This document shows, one piece after another, positions 1 through 5,430 of a stretch of 8,142 nt of DNA. Positions within the stretch are counted from its first letter, which is position 1. Each line of letters opens with the position of its first letter. The notes beneath the pieces were generated by a model that ran no database searches, had not been told where the DNA came from, and saw only the letters and a program-made list of their open reading frames with translations. This stretch comes from Bacteroidota bacterium. Lineage in GTDB: Bacteria; Bacteroidota; Bacteroidia; Bacteroidales; B18-G4. A program made the translations under genes and the position numbers. The stretch is taken from the NCBI GenBank assembly GCA_003648575.1, contig QMPN01000132.1:1-8142 (forward strand), written 5' to 3'.

Positions 1-566
1 CCCTGCCAGAACTCATAACTTTCAGGTTTCAGGATATAGCCGCCCCAATGATCGGGACGCTCAATCATCTCATCATCCAGAGTTGTACAGTACTCCTGGA
101 ATTTCTGTTCAAGGAAACCCCTGGCGGGAATGACTTCTCCCTGAGGGGATATTATGGAGGCAATGCGACTCCCTACCGGCCTTGATCGAAAGAACTCATT
201 GGATTCACCAATGCTGATCTTTTCAATTTTTCCTTCTATCCTTACCTGGCGTTCGAGGCCCGGCCAGAAGAACATGACTGCAGCCCGGGGGTTATCATCC
301 AACTCTCTTGCCTTTCGGCTCTGGTAATTTGTAAAAAACACAAAGCCTTCAGGCCTGGCATATTTTAGCAGGACAATGCGCACGGAAGGGTTTCCTGAAG
401 CATCAGAGGTAGCCAGTGCCATAGCAGTTGGATCGTTAATGCCGGAAAGGATAGCCTCATCAAGCCAATAAGAAAACTGTAAATGCGGATCCTTGAGGAT
501 ATTTTCCTCCAGCAATTCTCCGGCAAGATACTCCCTGCGATACTCAATTAGCTTTTTATCTGGCAT
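1..566 (-). CDS. pdxH: Pyridoxamine 5'-phosphate oxidase, C-terminus cut by window edge
   Basis: Probable FMN-dependent oxidase that converts pyridoxamine or pyridoxine 5'-phosphate to pyridoxal 5'-phosphate, the last step of vitamin B6 synthesis and salvage, in the cytosol. Translation from ATG at 566-564 begins MPDKKLIEYRREYLAGELLE and runs without a stop to the edge, giving 188 complete codons. Family signatures: the FMN-binding stretch SVRIVLLKY (R63 and K68), FFTNYQSRKAREL (residues 77-89), AAVMFFWPGLERQVRIEG (95-112, including Q107), FFRSRPVGSRIAS (125-137) and the C-terminal signature PDHWGGYILKPESYEFWQG (171-189). Family members are about 210-220 residues, so roughly 25-30 residues, including the conserved basic end, lie outside the window. 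It is divergent from the kinase operon and separated from it by 131 bp. There is no sign of damage. The identification is secure; only the missing end is unknown. Confidence 0.96.
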   Translation of the reverse strand, partial: MPDKKLIEYRREYLAGELLEENILKDPHLQFSYWLDEAILSGINDPTAMALATSDASGNPSVRIVLLKYARPEGFVFFTNYQSRKARELDDNPRAAVMFFWPGLERQVRIEGKIEKISIGESNEFFRSRPVGSRIASIISPQGEVIPARGFLEQKFQEYCTTLDDEMIERPDHWGGYILKPESYEFWQ

Positions 567-697
567 AGTGATATCTATAAAATTCAATCTATTAACAGGA
601 TAAGCCCTGATTTGTTCAACTAAAGATCATCATTCATGAATAATTTATTTATTAACTTAGCCATATCAAGTTCAATGCGGGAAAATAGCAAAGAAAC
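567..697. other. Divergent intergenic region between pdxH and the kinase operon
   Basis: This 131-bp AT-rich spacer must hold the start signals for both divergent units. I looked for the Bacteroidota promoter (TTTG, about 19-21 bp, TAnnTTTG) and for a sigma-54 -24/-12 element on both strands and found no convincing match. A perfect 10-bp palindrome, ATTCATGAAT, lies at 632-641, about 56 bp before the kinase ATG; it could be an operator but may be chance in such AT-rich DNA. The kinase start has no clear Shine-Dalgarno sequence, only an A-rich leader, which is common in Bacteroidota. Confidence 0.5.
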
Positions 698-2950
698 ATG
701 GCAAAAACCACCAAAAAGATACCCATATCAGTACTTTATGCCGAAGACAAGGCTTCCATCCGGAAGGTCTACGGTTCTGTAATTAAGGGCATCGTGGAGG
801 ATCTTCATATTGCTGAAAACGGCAAGGCCGGACTTAAGATCTTCAATAAGGTGAAACCCGACCTGGTGGTTACCGACATCAACATGCCGGAAATGGATGG
901 GCTGGAGATGATCAGGGAGATCAGGAAGAAGAACCACGACACCCGCATCATCATCATGACAGCCCATGATAAAAAAGAAAACTTTCTTCAAGCCATCAAG
1001 CACCGCGTCAGGGGCTACCTGATCAAACCTGTCGAGCGGGAGGAATTGGAAAGCCAGATAAGAGAACTGGGGCGGGAGATACTTCTGGAAAAAAGCATGG
1101 AGGAGCAGTTACGGCGCCGGCAGGAAGCTGAAGATGCCTTACAAAGAAGCGATGTCATCCTCAAAGCGGTTAACTATGCTTCAGAACTCTTTTTTAAATA
1201 CAATTACACTACCCAGAGCATTGCCGATGTGCTGAAAAGGCTGGGCGAAGCTACAGAGGTTAGCAGGGTATATATCTTTGAGAATTTCCTGGATAATAAA
1301 AAACAGATCTATACGAGCCTTCTTTTTGACTGGGCCACACCCAATGTGGATGATGTGGATGGTACTATCCTGAAAGAGATAAATTATAAAGATGGTTTTA
1401 GCAGGTGGGTAAAGACTTTACAAAAAGGGAAACCCATTCATGGGAATATAGGGGATTTCCCCAAGTCGGAAAGGAAGTTGCTTGCTGAACTCGGCCTTGT
1501 GTCGATCGTGATCATGCCCATCTTTGTAAACAACACCTGGTGGGGCTTCATCGGGCTTGATGAGTGCTGTAAGCCACGCGAATGGAACGAAGCCGAGCTC
1601 TATGCCCTGGGCACTGCTGCCGATATAATCGGTGCGGCCATTCATCGAAAACGCGTTGATATTGAATTACTCAAACTCAACAATGAACTCGAAAGCAGGA
1701 TACAGGAAAGGACACAAGACCTGATCAAAGAGATCTCCGACAGGAAAAATATCGAATCTCTCCTTCGTGAAAGCGAAGAAAAATACCGGCAGATCTTTGA
1801 AAACGCCAACGATGGAATTCTTCTTACAGTAGAAGGGATCGTAAGGTTCATCAACCCCATGATATACGAAATGACCGGCTACCTTCCAAAAAATATCATT
1901 GGCAAGCCTTTCAGTGACTTCATGCATATCGACTTCAAAGACCTTATCATGGATAACCACATGAAGCGTCTAAGGGGTGAAGAGTTTCCCGACCGTTACG
2001 ACATTAAATTCATTAATAAGAAAAAGAAACTCAGGTGGTTTGAGATCAAGTCGACCGTGATCACCTGGGAAGGCGAAACTGCTGTTTTAACTTTCGTTTC
2101 AGATATAACAGACAGGAAAAAGACTGCAGAGGAACTTAGAAAACTGAACCGCAACCTGGAGCAGCGTGTGCAGGAGGAACTTGAAAAGATTCGAAAACAA
2201 CAGGAGATGCTGATCCAGAAATCCAAGTTGGAATCGCTGGGGGAACTGGCTGCAGGCATTGCCCATGAGATCAACCAACCCCTGGGAAGTATAGCCATGG
2301 GGATCGACAACATGCTGATCAAGCTGCAATCCGGGGAGATCACAGAAGAATACACCAGGCGTAAGACTGATTCACTATTCAAAGACATCGAACGCATCAG
2401 AAATATCATTGAGCATGTAAGGATATTTTCCCGCGACCAGGGCGACGCCATTATCGAGCCTTTATCTGTCAGCGAGGTAGTCTACAATGCCCTTTCGCTC
2501 ATCTCAAGGCAATATGACAGCAAGGGCATCGACCTGCAGGTGAAGTACTCCAGCAGGAATGATATCACCTTTGGGAACAAATATAAGTTTGAGCAGGTGA
2601 TCATGAACCTGTTGTCGAATGCCAGGTATGCAGTACTGGAAAAAGAAAAGGCGGAAATAGGTGACTATAAAAAGATCATCAAACTCACAACTTTCGCCAA
2701 CAGAAAAGCCTGTGGCATGATCATCCACGACAATGGTACGGGAATCCCCGAAAGCATTATAGGAAATATCTTCGACCCATTCTTTACAACAAAAAAAGAA
2801 GAGATGGGCACAGGCCTCGGGCTCTCGATCATTTATGGGATCATAAAGGAAATGAAAGGAGAGATCACTGCCGACAGTAAGGAGGGGAAATATACCAAGC
2901 TGATAGTTACCCTGCCAATATATACAGAACCAAAAGAGAGTAAAAACTAA
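698..2950 (+). CDS. Soluble sensor histidine kinase with N-terminal receiver (REC-GAF-PAS-HisKA-HATPase_c)
   Basis: This 750-residue protein is predicted to autophosphorylate on histidine and pass phosphate to a response regulator, most likely the next gene product. Order of parts: receiver, about residues 8-120, with acidic pair E16/D17, phosphoacceptor D60 in [13 protein letters not shown]89 and K110; coiled coil, about 121-155; GAF-like sensor, about 160-316; coiled coil, 318-362; PAS, about 360-473, ending [10 protein letters not shown]; coiled coil, 474-510; HisKA with H523 in [13 protein letters not shown]; and the ATPase domain with N box (N637, N641), G1 box DNGTGIP (678-684), F box FDPFFTTK (692-699) and G2 box GTGLGLS (704-710). 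All catalytic residues expected of receiver, HisKA and ATPase are present. There is no signal peptide or membrane segment, so it should be cytosolic. The receiver is at the N-terminus, unlike classical hybrid kinases. HisKA resembles NtrB-type kinases, fitting the sigma-54 activator downstream. The signal is unknown. Confidence 0.93.
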   Translation: MAKTTKKIPISVLYAEDKASIRKVYGSVIKGIVEDLHIAENGKAGLKIFNKVKPDLVVTDINMPEMDGLEMIREIRKKNHDTRIIIMTAHDKKENFLQAIKHRVRGYLIKPVEREELESQIRELGREILLEKSMEEQLRRRQEAEDALQRSDVILKAVNYASELFFKYNYTTQSIADVLKRLGEATEVSRVYIFENFLDNKKQIYTSLLFDWATPNVDDVDGTILKEINYKDGFSRWVKTLQKGKPIHGNIGDFPKSERKLLAELGLVSIVIMPIFVNNTWWGFIGLDECCKPREWNEAELYALGTAADIIGAAIHRKRVDIELLKLNNELESRIQERTQDLIKEISDRKNIESLLRESEEKYRQIFENANDGILLTVEGIVRFINPMIYEMTGYLPKNIIGKPFSDFMHIDFKDLIMDNHMKRLRGEEFPDRYDIKFINKKKKLRWFEIKSTVITWEGETAVLTFVSDITDRKKTAEELRKLNRNLEQRVQEELEKIRKQQEMLIQKSKLESLGELAAGIAHEINQPLGSIAMGIDNMLIKLQSGEITEEYTRRKTDSLFKDIERIRNIIEHVRIFSRDQGDAIIEPLSVSEVVYNALSLISRQYDSKGIDLQVKYSSRNDITFGNKYKFEQVIMNLLSNARYAVLEKEKAEIGDYKKIIKLTTFANRKACGMIIHDNGTGIPESIIGNIFDPFFTTKKEEMGTGLGLSIIYGIIKEMKGEITADSKEGKYTKLIVTLPIYTEPKESKN

Positions 2951-2961
2951 AAAGCCGGAGT

Positions 2962-4338
2962 ATGAAGCAATTAAATGTGCTGGTACTTGATGACGAAATC
3001 CGCATGCGTGATGAGATCGAGGAGTTTTTGAGTGGACAGCAATTCCTTGTTTACAAGGCCGGTGTACCCTCTGAAGCATTCAGGGTCCTGGAGAACACTG
3101 CCATCGACATCCTTATCCTGGATGTGAAACTCCCTGAGATGGATGGGATCGAGGTCCTTAAAAAAGTTAAGGCAGAATACCCTGAGCTTGAAGTGATCAT
3201 GATATCCGGGCACGGCGACATGAGCACAGTCATTGATTCAATGAGGCATGGTGCATTCGACTATTTCCAGAAACCATTCCGTCTCCCTGAGATCAACCAT
3301 GCCATTGAGCGTACCAGGCGCTTCATATTGCTCAGTGAAAAGCTAAAGAGCACAGAACATAAGTTTGAGCTTGTGTCCAATGAGATACAAAAGATATTCG
3401 GGCACGACCTGATCGGCAAGAGTGCCGCCATGAAAAATGTGGTAGAGCTGATGTCGCGTGTAGCTATGACTGACACTACCTCAGTGCTGATCACCGGTGA
3501 GAGTGGGACCGGAAAAGAACTCGTTGCCAGGGGCATCCATTTGTTAAGCGCGAGAAAAAAACAGTTTTTCTATTCAGTGAACTGCTCTGCCGTACCGGAG
3601 ACACTTTTTGAGAGTGAGTTTTTTGGGCATAAAAAAGGTGCATTTACCGATGCCAGGGAAGATAAGGAAGGATGGTTTGAGATCGCAAACAACGGAACTT
3701 TATTCCTGGATGAGATCGGAGATATGCCATTGACGCAGCAAGCCAAGATGCTTCGGGTGCTGGAGGAGAAGAAGATCAGCAAGTTAGGCTCCAGGGTTGA
3801 GGTTTCCGTAGATATCAGGGTCATAACCGCTTCCAACCGCGACCTCTTTGCTTTGAGCAAAATATCGAAATTCAGGGCTGACCTTTATCACAGGCTTAGC
3901 ACCTTTGTGATCGAGATCCCGCCCCTGCGTGAAAGGAAAGATGACATCCCTCCCCTACTGGAGTATTACATTCATTTTTTCGCGGAGCAGATGAACAAGG
4001 AGATCAAATCCATCGACCGGGAGCTGATAGAAAAATTGACAGATTACAGCTTCCCGGGCAATGTACGGGAGCTAAGGAATATGGCAGAGCGTGCTATCAT
4101 CCTTTGCGACAGCAACAGCATAGGCTGGGAAAACTTCCGCTTCAGCATACCAGGCTCAGGAGATGAAGCGGCCAAGGACAGCATACAGGAGAATAATCTC
4201 GACCTTGCAGAAATTGAAAAAAGCGTGATCCTGAAAGCGCTCAAGCAAGCCAATAACAATAAGTCAAAAGCTGCAGAACTGCTCAATATCACCTGGCAGT
4301 CGTTGGATAGGAGGATGGAGAAGCACGGGATAAAATAG
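2962..4338 (+). CDS. NtrC-family sigma-54-dependent response regulator (REC-AAA+-Fis HTH)
   Basis: This 458-residue regulator is predicted to activate sigma-54 promoters by ATP-driven remodelling of RNA polymerase when phosphorylated. Receiver, residues 3-120: D10/D11, phosphoacceptor D54 in ILDVKLPEMDG, S82 in the usual Ser/Thr position, and K104. AAA+ domain, about 148-390: Walker A GESGTGKE (179-186), sigma-54 contact loop GAFTDA (226-231), Walker B GTLFLDEIGD (245-254, D250/E251), candidate arginine fingers R305 and R311 in FRADLYHRL, and sensor II R369 in PGNVRELRN. A Fis-type helix-turn-helix ends the protein (about 430-457, NNKSKAAELLNITWQSLDRR). The family-standard GAFTGA loop has Asp in place of its second Gly here. 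It lies 11 nt after the kinase stop, so the two are almost certainly co-transcribed and cognate. A GGAG sits only 1 nt before the ATG, too close for a good ribosome-binding site. Target promoters are not visible. Its TAG stop abuts a heptamer repeat. Confidence 0.95.
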   Translation: MKQLNVLVLDDEIRMRDEIEEFLSGQQFLVYKAGVPSEAFRVLENTAIDILILDVKLPEMDGIEVLKKVKAEYPELEVIMISGHGDMSTVIDSMRHGAFDYFQKPFRLPEINHAIERTRRFILLSEKLKSTEHKFELVSNEIQKIFGHDLIGKSAAMKNVVELMSRVAMTDTTSVLITGESGTGKELVARGIHLLSARKKQFFYSVNCSAVPETLFESEFFGHKKGAFTDAREDKEGWFEIANNGTLFLDEIGDMPLTQQAKMLRVLEEKKISKLGSRVEVSVDIRVITASNRDLFALSKISKFRADLYHRLSTFVIEIPPLRERKDDIPPLLEYYIHFFAEQMNKEIKSIDRELIEKLTDYSFPGNVRELRNMAERAIILCDSNSIGWENFRFSIPGSGDEAAKDSIQENNLDLAEIEKSVILKALKQANNNKSKAAELLNITWQSLDRRMEKHGIK

Positions 4339-4359
4339 GGTTGAGGGTTGAGGGTTGAG
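4339..4359 (+). repeat. Tandem heptamer array (GGTTGAG)x3
   Basis: Three perfect GGTTGAG units start at the base after the TAG stop (4336-4338) of the sigma-54 activator. The stop codon's own G also extends the run of Gs. The third unit flows into the first 55-bp direct repeat. The unit differs by one base from the GGTTGAC unit of the array at 8001-8041 (minus strand), which likewise begins at a TAG stop codon. Confidence 0.9.
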
Positions 4360-4408
4360 TTAGTTATAAGTGTTAAGTTATTCACTTGCCCTGGGCTTTA
4401 GCCCGGGG
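4354..4408 (+). repeat. 55-bp direct repeat, copy A, ending in GC-rich hairpin
   Basis: This copy matches 4605-4659 at 53 of 55 positions. It consists of a heptamer-type start (GTTGAG), an AT-rich linker of 27 nt (4360-4386) and a hairpin CCCTGGGCTTTAGCCCGGGG (4389-4408). In the hairpin a T replaces the C of copy B, giving a T-G wobble in plus-strand RNA rather than a break. The shape is REP-like: short, intergenic, GC-rich palindrome with a conserved flank. No transposase is nearby, so mobility is inference only. Confidence 0.85.
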
Positions 4409-4524
4409 AGGGAGAAGAGGAACAGAAGAATAGAGAACAGAGGAACAAGGAATAAGAATAAGAATGAGAATAAGAATGAGAATGAGAATAAGAATAAGAA
4501 TAAGAACAGAGAAGGAGGTGAGTA
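4409..4524 (+). repeat. Purine-rich tract with AATRAG hexamer array (core 4451-4504)
   Basis: The plus strand is close to 90% purine across this stretch. Its core is nine consecutive hexamers, AATAAG or AATGAG (order: A, A, G, A, G, G, A, A, A at the variable fourth base), followed by a decayed unit, AACAGA. The flanks are looser GAGAACAG/GAGGAACA-like copies. There is no coding sense. Slipped-strand expansion is the likely origin. Confidence 0.9.
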
Positions 4525-4538
4525 GGTTCCATTTCAAA

Positions 4539-4555
4539 TAAATGCGGAGCATTTA
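4539..4555. repeat. Inverted repeat TAAATGC-GGA-GCATTTA
   Basis: A perfect 7-bp stem with a 3-nt loop, followed at 4558-4565 by the palindrome GCCCGGGC. It lies between the hexamer array and the second heptamer run and has no T-tract, so it is not a typical terminator. It may be another small palindromic repeat unit, but only one copy is in the window. Confidence 0.6.
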
Positions 4556-4582
4556 CTGCCCGGGCGCAGTTTGAGCCAAAAG

Positions 4583-4610
4583 GGTTGAGTGTTGAGTTTT
4601 GGGTGTTGAG
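4583..4610 (+). repeat. Degenerate heptamer array, GGTTGAG-related
   Basis: Four heptamer periods read GGTTGAG, TGTTGAG, TTTTGGG, TGTTGAG and run directly into direct-repeat copy B. Copy A is likewise preceded by heptamers, so the heptamer run and the 55-bp repeat appear to form one composite element. Confidence 0.8.
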
Positions 4611-4659
4611 TTAGTTATAAGTGTTAAGTTATTCACTAGCCCCGGGCTTTAGCCCGGGG
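4605..4659 (+). repeat. 55-bp direct repeat, copy B, ending in perfect hairpin
   Basis: Second copy, 251 bp downstream of copy A, with two mismatches to it. It ends in CCCCGGGCTTTAGCCCGGGG (4640-4659), which folds into a perfect stem of up to 9 bp, and is followed by further Gs to 4664. There is no T-tract after the stem, so intrinsic termination is unlikely. Confidence 0.85.
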
Positions 4660-4666
4660 GGGGGAA

Positions 4667-4694
4667 ATTCGATATTCGATATCCGAAATCCGAA
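4667..4694 (+). repeat. Tandem heptamers (ATTCGAT)x2-(ATCCGAA)x2
   Basis: Four heptamers in two related pairs, the second pair a partial inverted match of the first (TTCG at one end, CGAA at the other). Period 7 is shared with the GGTTGAG arrays but the sequence is unrelated. Origin unknown. Confidence 0.8.
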
Positions 4695-4711
4695 ATGGAT
4701 GGAAGATAGAT

Positions 4712-4737
4712 TACCCCTACGCCAAGGCTTCGGGGTA
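4712..4737. repeat. Inverted repeat TACCCC...GGGGTA
   Basis: The outer 6-bp arms TACCCC (4712-4717) and GGGGTA (4732-4737) enclose a smaller GCC-AA-GGC stem (4721-4728). Imperfect hairpin with no T-tract. It lies 17 bp before the terminator of the opposing operon. Function unknown. Confidence 0.55.
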
Positions 4738-4754
4738 CAAGGATTGTAGAAGTT

Positions 4755-4790
4755 AAAAAAAGCCCCCCGAATACTCGGAGGGCTTTTTTT
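4755..4790 (-). terminator. Intrinsic terminator of the thrS-infC-rpmI-rplT operon, potentially bidirectional
   Basis: Minus-strand RNA has an A-run, then the stem GCCC-U-CCGA, loop GUAU, UCGG-G-GGGC (4783-4762), then seven Us (4761-4755). On this strand the middle pair is a U-G wobble, so the 9-bp stem is continuous. On the plus strand the same position is a C-A mismatch, although that strand also has a 7-T tail (4784-4790), so termination of the kinase operon there is plausible but weaker. The rplT stop codon lies within the A-run, about 5 nt before the GC stem. Confidence 0.92.
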
Positions 4791-5133
4791 ATTTTATCTT
4801 CTCAACAATCGCCTTAAAGGCATCAGGATTGTTCATGGCCAGATCGGCCAGCGTCTTCCTGTTTATGTCGATGTTTTTTTCGTGGATCTTACCCATGAAC
4901 ACTGAATAGGACATTCCATACTGGCGTGCGGCTGCGTTGATACGCTGAATCCACAGTGCCCTGAAATTCCTCTTTTTGTTCCTTCTGTCACGGTATGCAT
5001 ACGTCAAACCTTTTTCATATGCATTTTTCGATACCGTCCAGACATTCTTACGCCTGCCAAACTGGCCCCTGGTCTCTTTCATGACCTTTTTCCTTCTGGC
5101 CCTGGCGGCTACTACATTTACTGATCTTGGCAT
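4789..5133 (-). CDS. rplT: Large ribosomal subunit protein bL20
   Basis: This 114-residue basic protein binds 23S rRNA early in assembly of the 50S subunit. It starts [20 protein letters not shown] and carries the conserved [20 protein letters not shown] (23-42), [20 protein letters not shown] (45-64) and [12 protein letters not shown] (65-76) blocks. Length is close to the usual 115-120. It is the last gene of the operon, 73 nt after rpmI, and ends in the terminator. In other bacteria L20 represses its own operon by binding mRNA that mimics its rRNA site; the long spacer before this gene is a candidate for that role. No Shine-Dalgarno sequence precedes the ATG. An in-frame ATG-TAA pair sits 12 nt upstream, so the ATG at 5133 is the only workable start nearby. 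Confidence 0.97.
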   Translation of the reverse strand: MPRSVNVVAARARRKKVMKETRGQFGRRKNVWTVSKNAYEKGLTYAYRDRRNKKRNFRALWIQRINAAARQYGMSYSVFMGKIHEKNIDINRKTLADLAMNNPDAFKAIVEKIK

Positions 5134-5206
5134 TTTAATTTACATTTTTGCTGGGGCGCCCTGCGACGAACAGGAGCTTGTTGGCCCTTTGCAGTTAATA
5201 CTTGTT
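5134..5206 (-). promoter_or_regulatory. GC-rich rpmI-rplT spacer, possible L20 translational operator
   Basis: The 73-nt spacer is long for this tightly packed operon and its centre is GC-rich. On the RNA strand CUGC (5194-5191) can pair with GCAG (5164-5161), and GGGC (5187-5184) can pair with GCCC (5157-5154). These two pairings interleave, so a pseudoknot is conceivable, with a small AACA/UGUU hairpin inside. GGGCGCCC (5161-5154) is self-complementary, so other folds compete. Known L20 operators in other phyla are structured and at least one is a pseudoknot; the assignment here is inference. Confidence 0.35.
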
Positions 5207-5401
5207 TTACTTCCTGAGCATTGCGCGCACATTCTTCTCATCAGCAGGATCAACCATAGTAACCTGGGTCAGGTTGCGTTTCTGCTTCTTTGTTTTCTTG
5301 GTCAGAATATGACTTTTGAACGCATGCTTTCTCTTGATTTTACCGGTGCCTGTTAAGGTGAACCTTTTCTTGGCACTGGATTTCGTCTTCATTTTTGGCA
5401 T
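5207..5401 (-). CDS. rpmI: Large ribosomal subunit protein bL35
   Basis: Small, very basic 50S protein of 64 residues, the usual length. It begins [20 protein letters not shown] and continues with the family's [20 protein letters not shown] block and an end (NVRAMLRK) of normal form. It lies 29 nt after infC. The leader is AT-rich with no recognisable Shine-Dalgarno sequence, a frequent situation in Bacteroidota. The order infC-rpmI-rplT is conserved across many bacteria and supports the call. Confidence 0.97.
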   Translation of the reverse strand: MPKMKTKSSAKKRFTLTGTGKIKRKHAFKSHILTKKTKKQKRNLTQVTMVDPADEKNVRAMLRK

Positions 5402-5430
5402 TACTATACAAATTATTTATTGATAAAAAA

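Larger units (their letters stand above)
4339..4788. other. 450-bp gene-free, repeat-filled region between convergent operons
   Basis: I find no convincing gene on either strand. The region is a mosaic of short repeats, listed separately: GGTTGAG heptamers, two 55-bp direct repeats with GC-rich hairpins, a purine-rich stretch with an AATRAG hexamer array, an ATTCGAT/ATCCGAA heptamer array, two further inverted repeats, and the terminator of the opposing thrS-rplT operon. It lies between the 3' ends of two converging operons, a place where insertions disturb no promoter. Confidence 0.85.

Noticed and set aside
567..697. Sigma-54 or Bacteroidota -33/-7 promoter for the kinase operon or pdxH
   Set aside because: Partial matches such as TAATTTAT at 641 lack the G of the consensus and have no TTTG at a fitting distance; not strong enough to annotate.
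2504..3079. Minus-strand open frame of 191 codons across the kinase/regulator junction
   Set aside because: It overlaps conserved ATPase and receiver motifs on the plus strand and has no family resemblance.
4389..4408. GC-rich hairpins at 4389-4408 and 4640-4659 as terminators of the regulator gene
   Set aside because: Neither is followed by a T-run on the plus strand or preceded by an A-run that would give one on the minus strand; the hairpin at 4755-4790 fits far better.
4512..4571. Perfect SD-like AAGGAGGTGA (4512-4521) followed by ATG at 4542 and a 10-codon frame ending at TGA
   Set aside because: The ATG is about 20 nt away, too far; the SD match is expected by chance within the purine-rich tract, and the peptide is encoded by palindromic repeat DNA.
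4354..4659. CRISPR-like arrangement of repeats
   Set aside because: There are only two 55-bp copies 251 bp apart, no regular spacers and no cas genes; heptamer and hexamer arrays have no spacers at all.
4976..5356. Plus-strand open frame of 126 codons opposite rplT and rpmI
   Set aside because: It is the antisense of two highly conserved ribosomal protein genes and the spacer between them, with no recognisable protein family.
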